A DNA stretch of 64,000 nucleotides from Erwinia billingiae Eb661 (GTDB lineage: Bacteria > Pseudomonadota > Gammaproteobacteria > Enterobacterales > Enterobacteriaceae): NCBI RefSeq assembly GCF_000196615.1, contig NC_014306.1, forward strand, positions 1,054,001-1,118,000, read 5' to 3'. Numbering within the stretch: position 1 is the first letter of the stretch; each line of letters begins with the position of its first letter. The notes under the pieces are model-generated. The model saw nothing but the letters and a program-made list of their open reading frames with translations. It ran no database searches and was not told the origin of the DNA. Positions 63,733 to 64,000 of the stretch are shown here, piece by piece. Both the position numbers and the translations under genes were made by a program.

Positions 63733-64000
63733 GTGAGCTATCAAAATGCCATCGTTTTACAGGATCTCCCTGAGCGAAAACCCGTCAGAGTGCCGGTAGG
63801 TGAAACCGGTATAATTCTGATCCGCGAGCAGCAGGAAGTGAAAGCCTTCCAAAGCAAATGCCCCCACTCTGGCGCGCCGTTAGAGCAGGGCGCAATCTAT
63901 GGCGACAGGCTGGTTTGCCCGTGGCATAAAGCCAACTTCAGCTTGAATGACGGCAGTCTGTGCGAGCCCTTAGCGCTGAGCGATCTAAAGCGCTATCCGG
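63733..64000 (+). CDS. Rieske [2Fe-2S] protein, probably the N-terminus of an AIF-like reductase (5' part)
   Basis: A GTG start after AAAAGGAGCC opens a frame that runs off the window. The 89 visible residues form a Rieske domain with cluster ligands in CPHSGAPLEQG (Cys, His) and CPWHKANFSLNDG (Cys, His), about 18 residues apart. This type at the N-terminus usually precedes an FAD/NAD-dependent reductase domain (AIFL-like), and I expect that to the right. A stand-alone ferredoxin subunit is the alternative. Confidence 0.85.
   Translation, partial: MSYQNAIVLQDLPERKPVRVPVGETGIILIREQQEVKAFQSKCPHSGAPLEQGAIYGDRLVCPWHKANFSLNDGSLCEPLALSDLKRYP

Overview
The window is chromosomal DNA of a member of the Enterobacterales, most likely Erwiniaceae (Erwinia/Pantoea type). 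The left end carries the enterobacterial block frsA (3' end), crl, phoE, proB, proA. The right end carries lacZ, a glycine-rich lipoprotein gene, iraP and psiF, followed by the start of a Rieske-type reductase gene. In E. coli K-12 the same markers lie in the same relative order but much further apart, so proA to psiF looks like a syntenic interval filled with different accessory genes. The genus is an inference; no rRNA or tRNA is present to fix it. I saw no insertion sequence, integrase, phage gene, tRNA or CRISPR array.

Layout. 1-4.8 kb: frsA-crl / phoE / proBA. 4.9-7.4 kb: a LysE exporter, then a MarR regulator divergent from a CynX/NimT-like exporter around a 24-bp perfect palindrome. 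7.4-11.8 kb: AraC-like regulator, GPH symporter and GH42 beta-galactosidase. 12-13.7 kb: XRE-cupin regulator divergent from an AzlC-AzlD exporter. 14-16 kb: LysR regulator and glutathionyl-hydroquinone reductase, with a hairpin and an 18-codon ORF between them. 16.1-19.1 kb: secreted alpha/beta-hydrolase with an OmpR-type two-component system. 19.1-26.4 kb: YcaD-like MFS, two overlapping microprotein genes, a GNAT, a hexapeptide acetyltransferase behind Pho-box-like repeats, a FUSC membrane protein, FluC, an unknown membrane pair, and a sugar porter behind a canonical CRP site. 27-36.5 kb: an IraP-like gene, then an amino-sugar-type locus (ABC importer, OGA-like GNAT, ROK regulator, glucosamine-kinase-like enzyme, Gfo/Idh/MocA oxidoreductase). 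36.6-41.7 kb: a DapA-family lyase, a YjbE-like protein, a methyltransferase, a YmgB/AriR-like protein, an acyltransferase and small proteins. 41.7-48.4 kb: a peptide ABC operon with a paralogous binding protein at each end. 48.6-57.6 kb: CPBP protease, CHASE4-PAS-GGDEF-EAL protein, a 21-residue membrane microprotein, an I78 inhibitor lipoprotein, scsABCD, YcgZ, and a CspA-type gene with a cold-shock leader. 57.8-64 kb: mdtG, lacZ with a LacI-type operator, lipoprotein, iraP, psiF, Rieske protein.

Two themes recur. One is sigma-S/biofilm control: crl, iraP and an IraP paralogue, ycgZ, a ymgB/ariR-like gene, yjbE and a GGDEF-EAL protein. The other is carbohydrate scavenging: two unrelated beta-galactosidases with separate control, an amino-sugar importer locus and a CRP-controlled sugar porter. 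PhoB-type direct repeats precede two transcription units. Most genes belong to known families. The least explained items are the amino-sugar-type locus, the second IraP-like protein, the operators with unknown ligands, two orphan terminators that may end small RNAs, and several microproteins.
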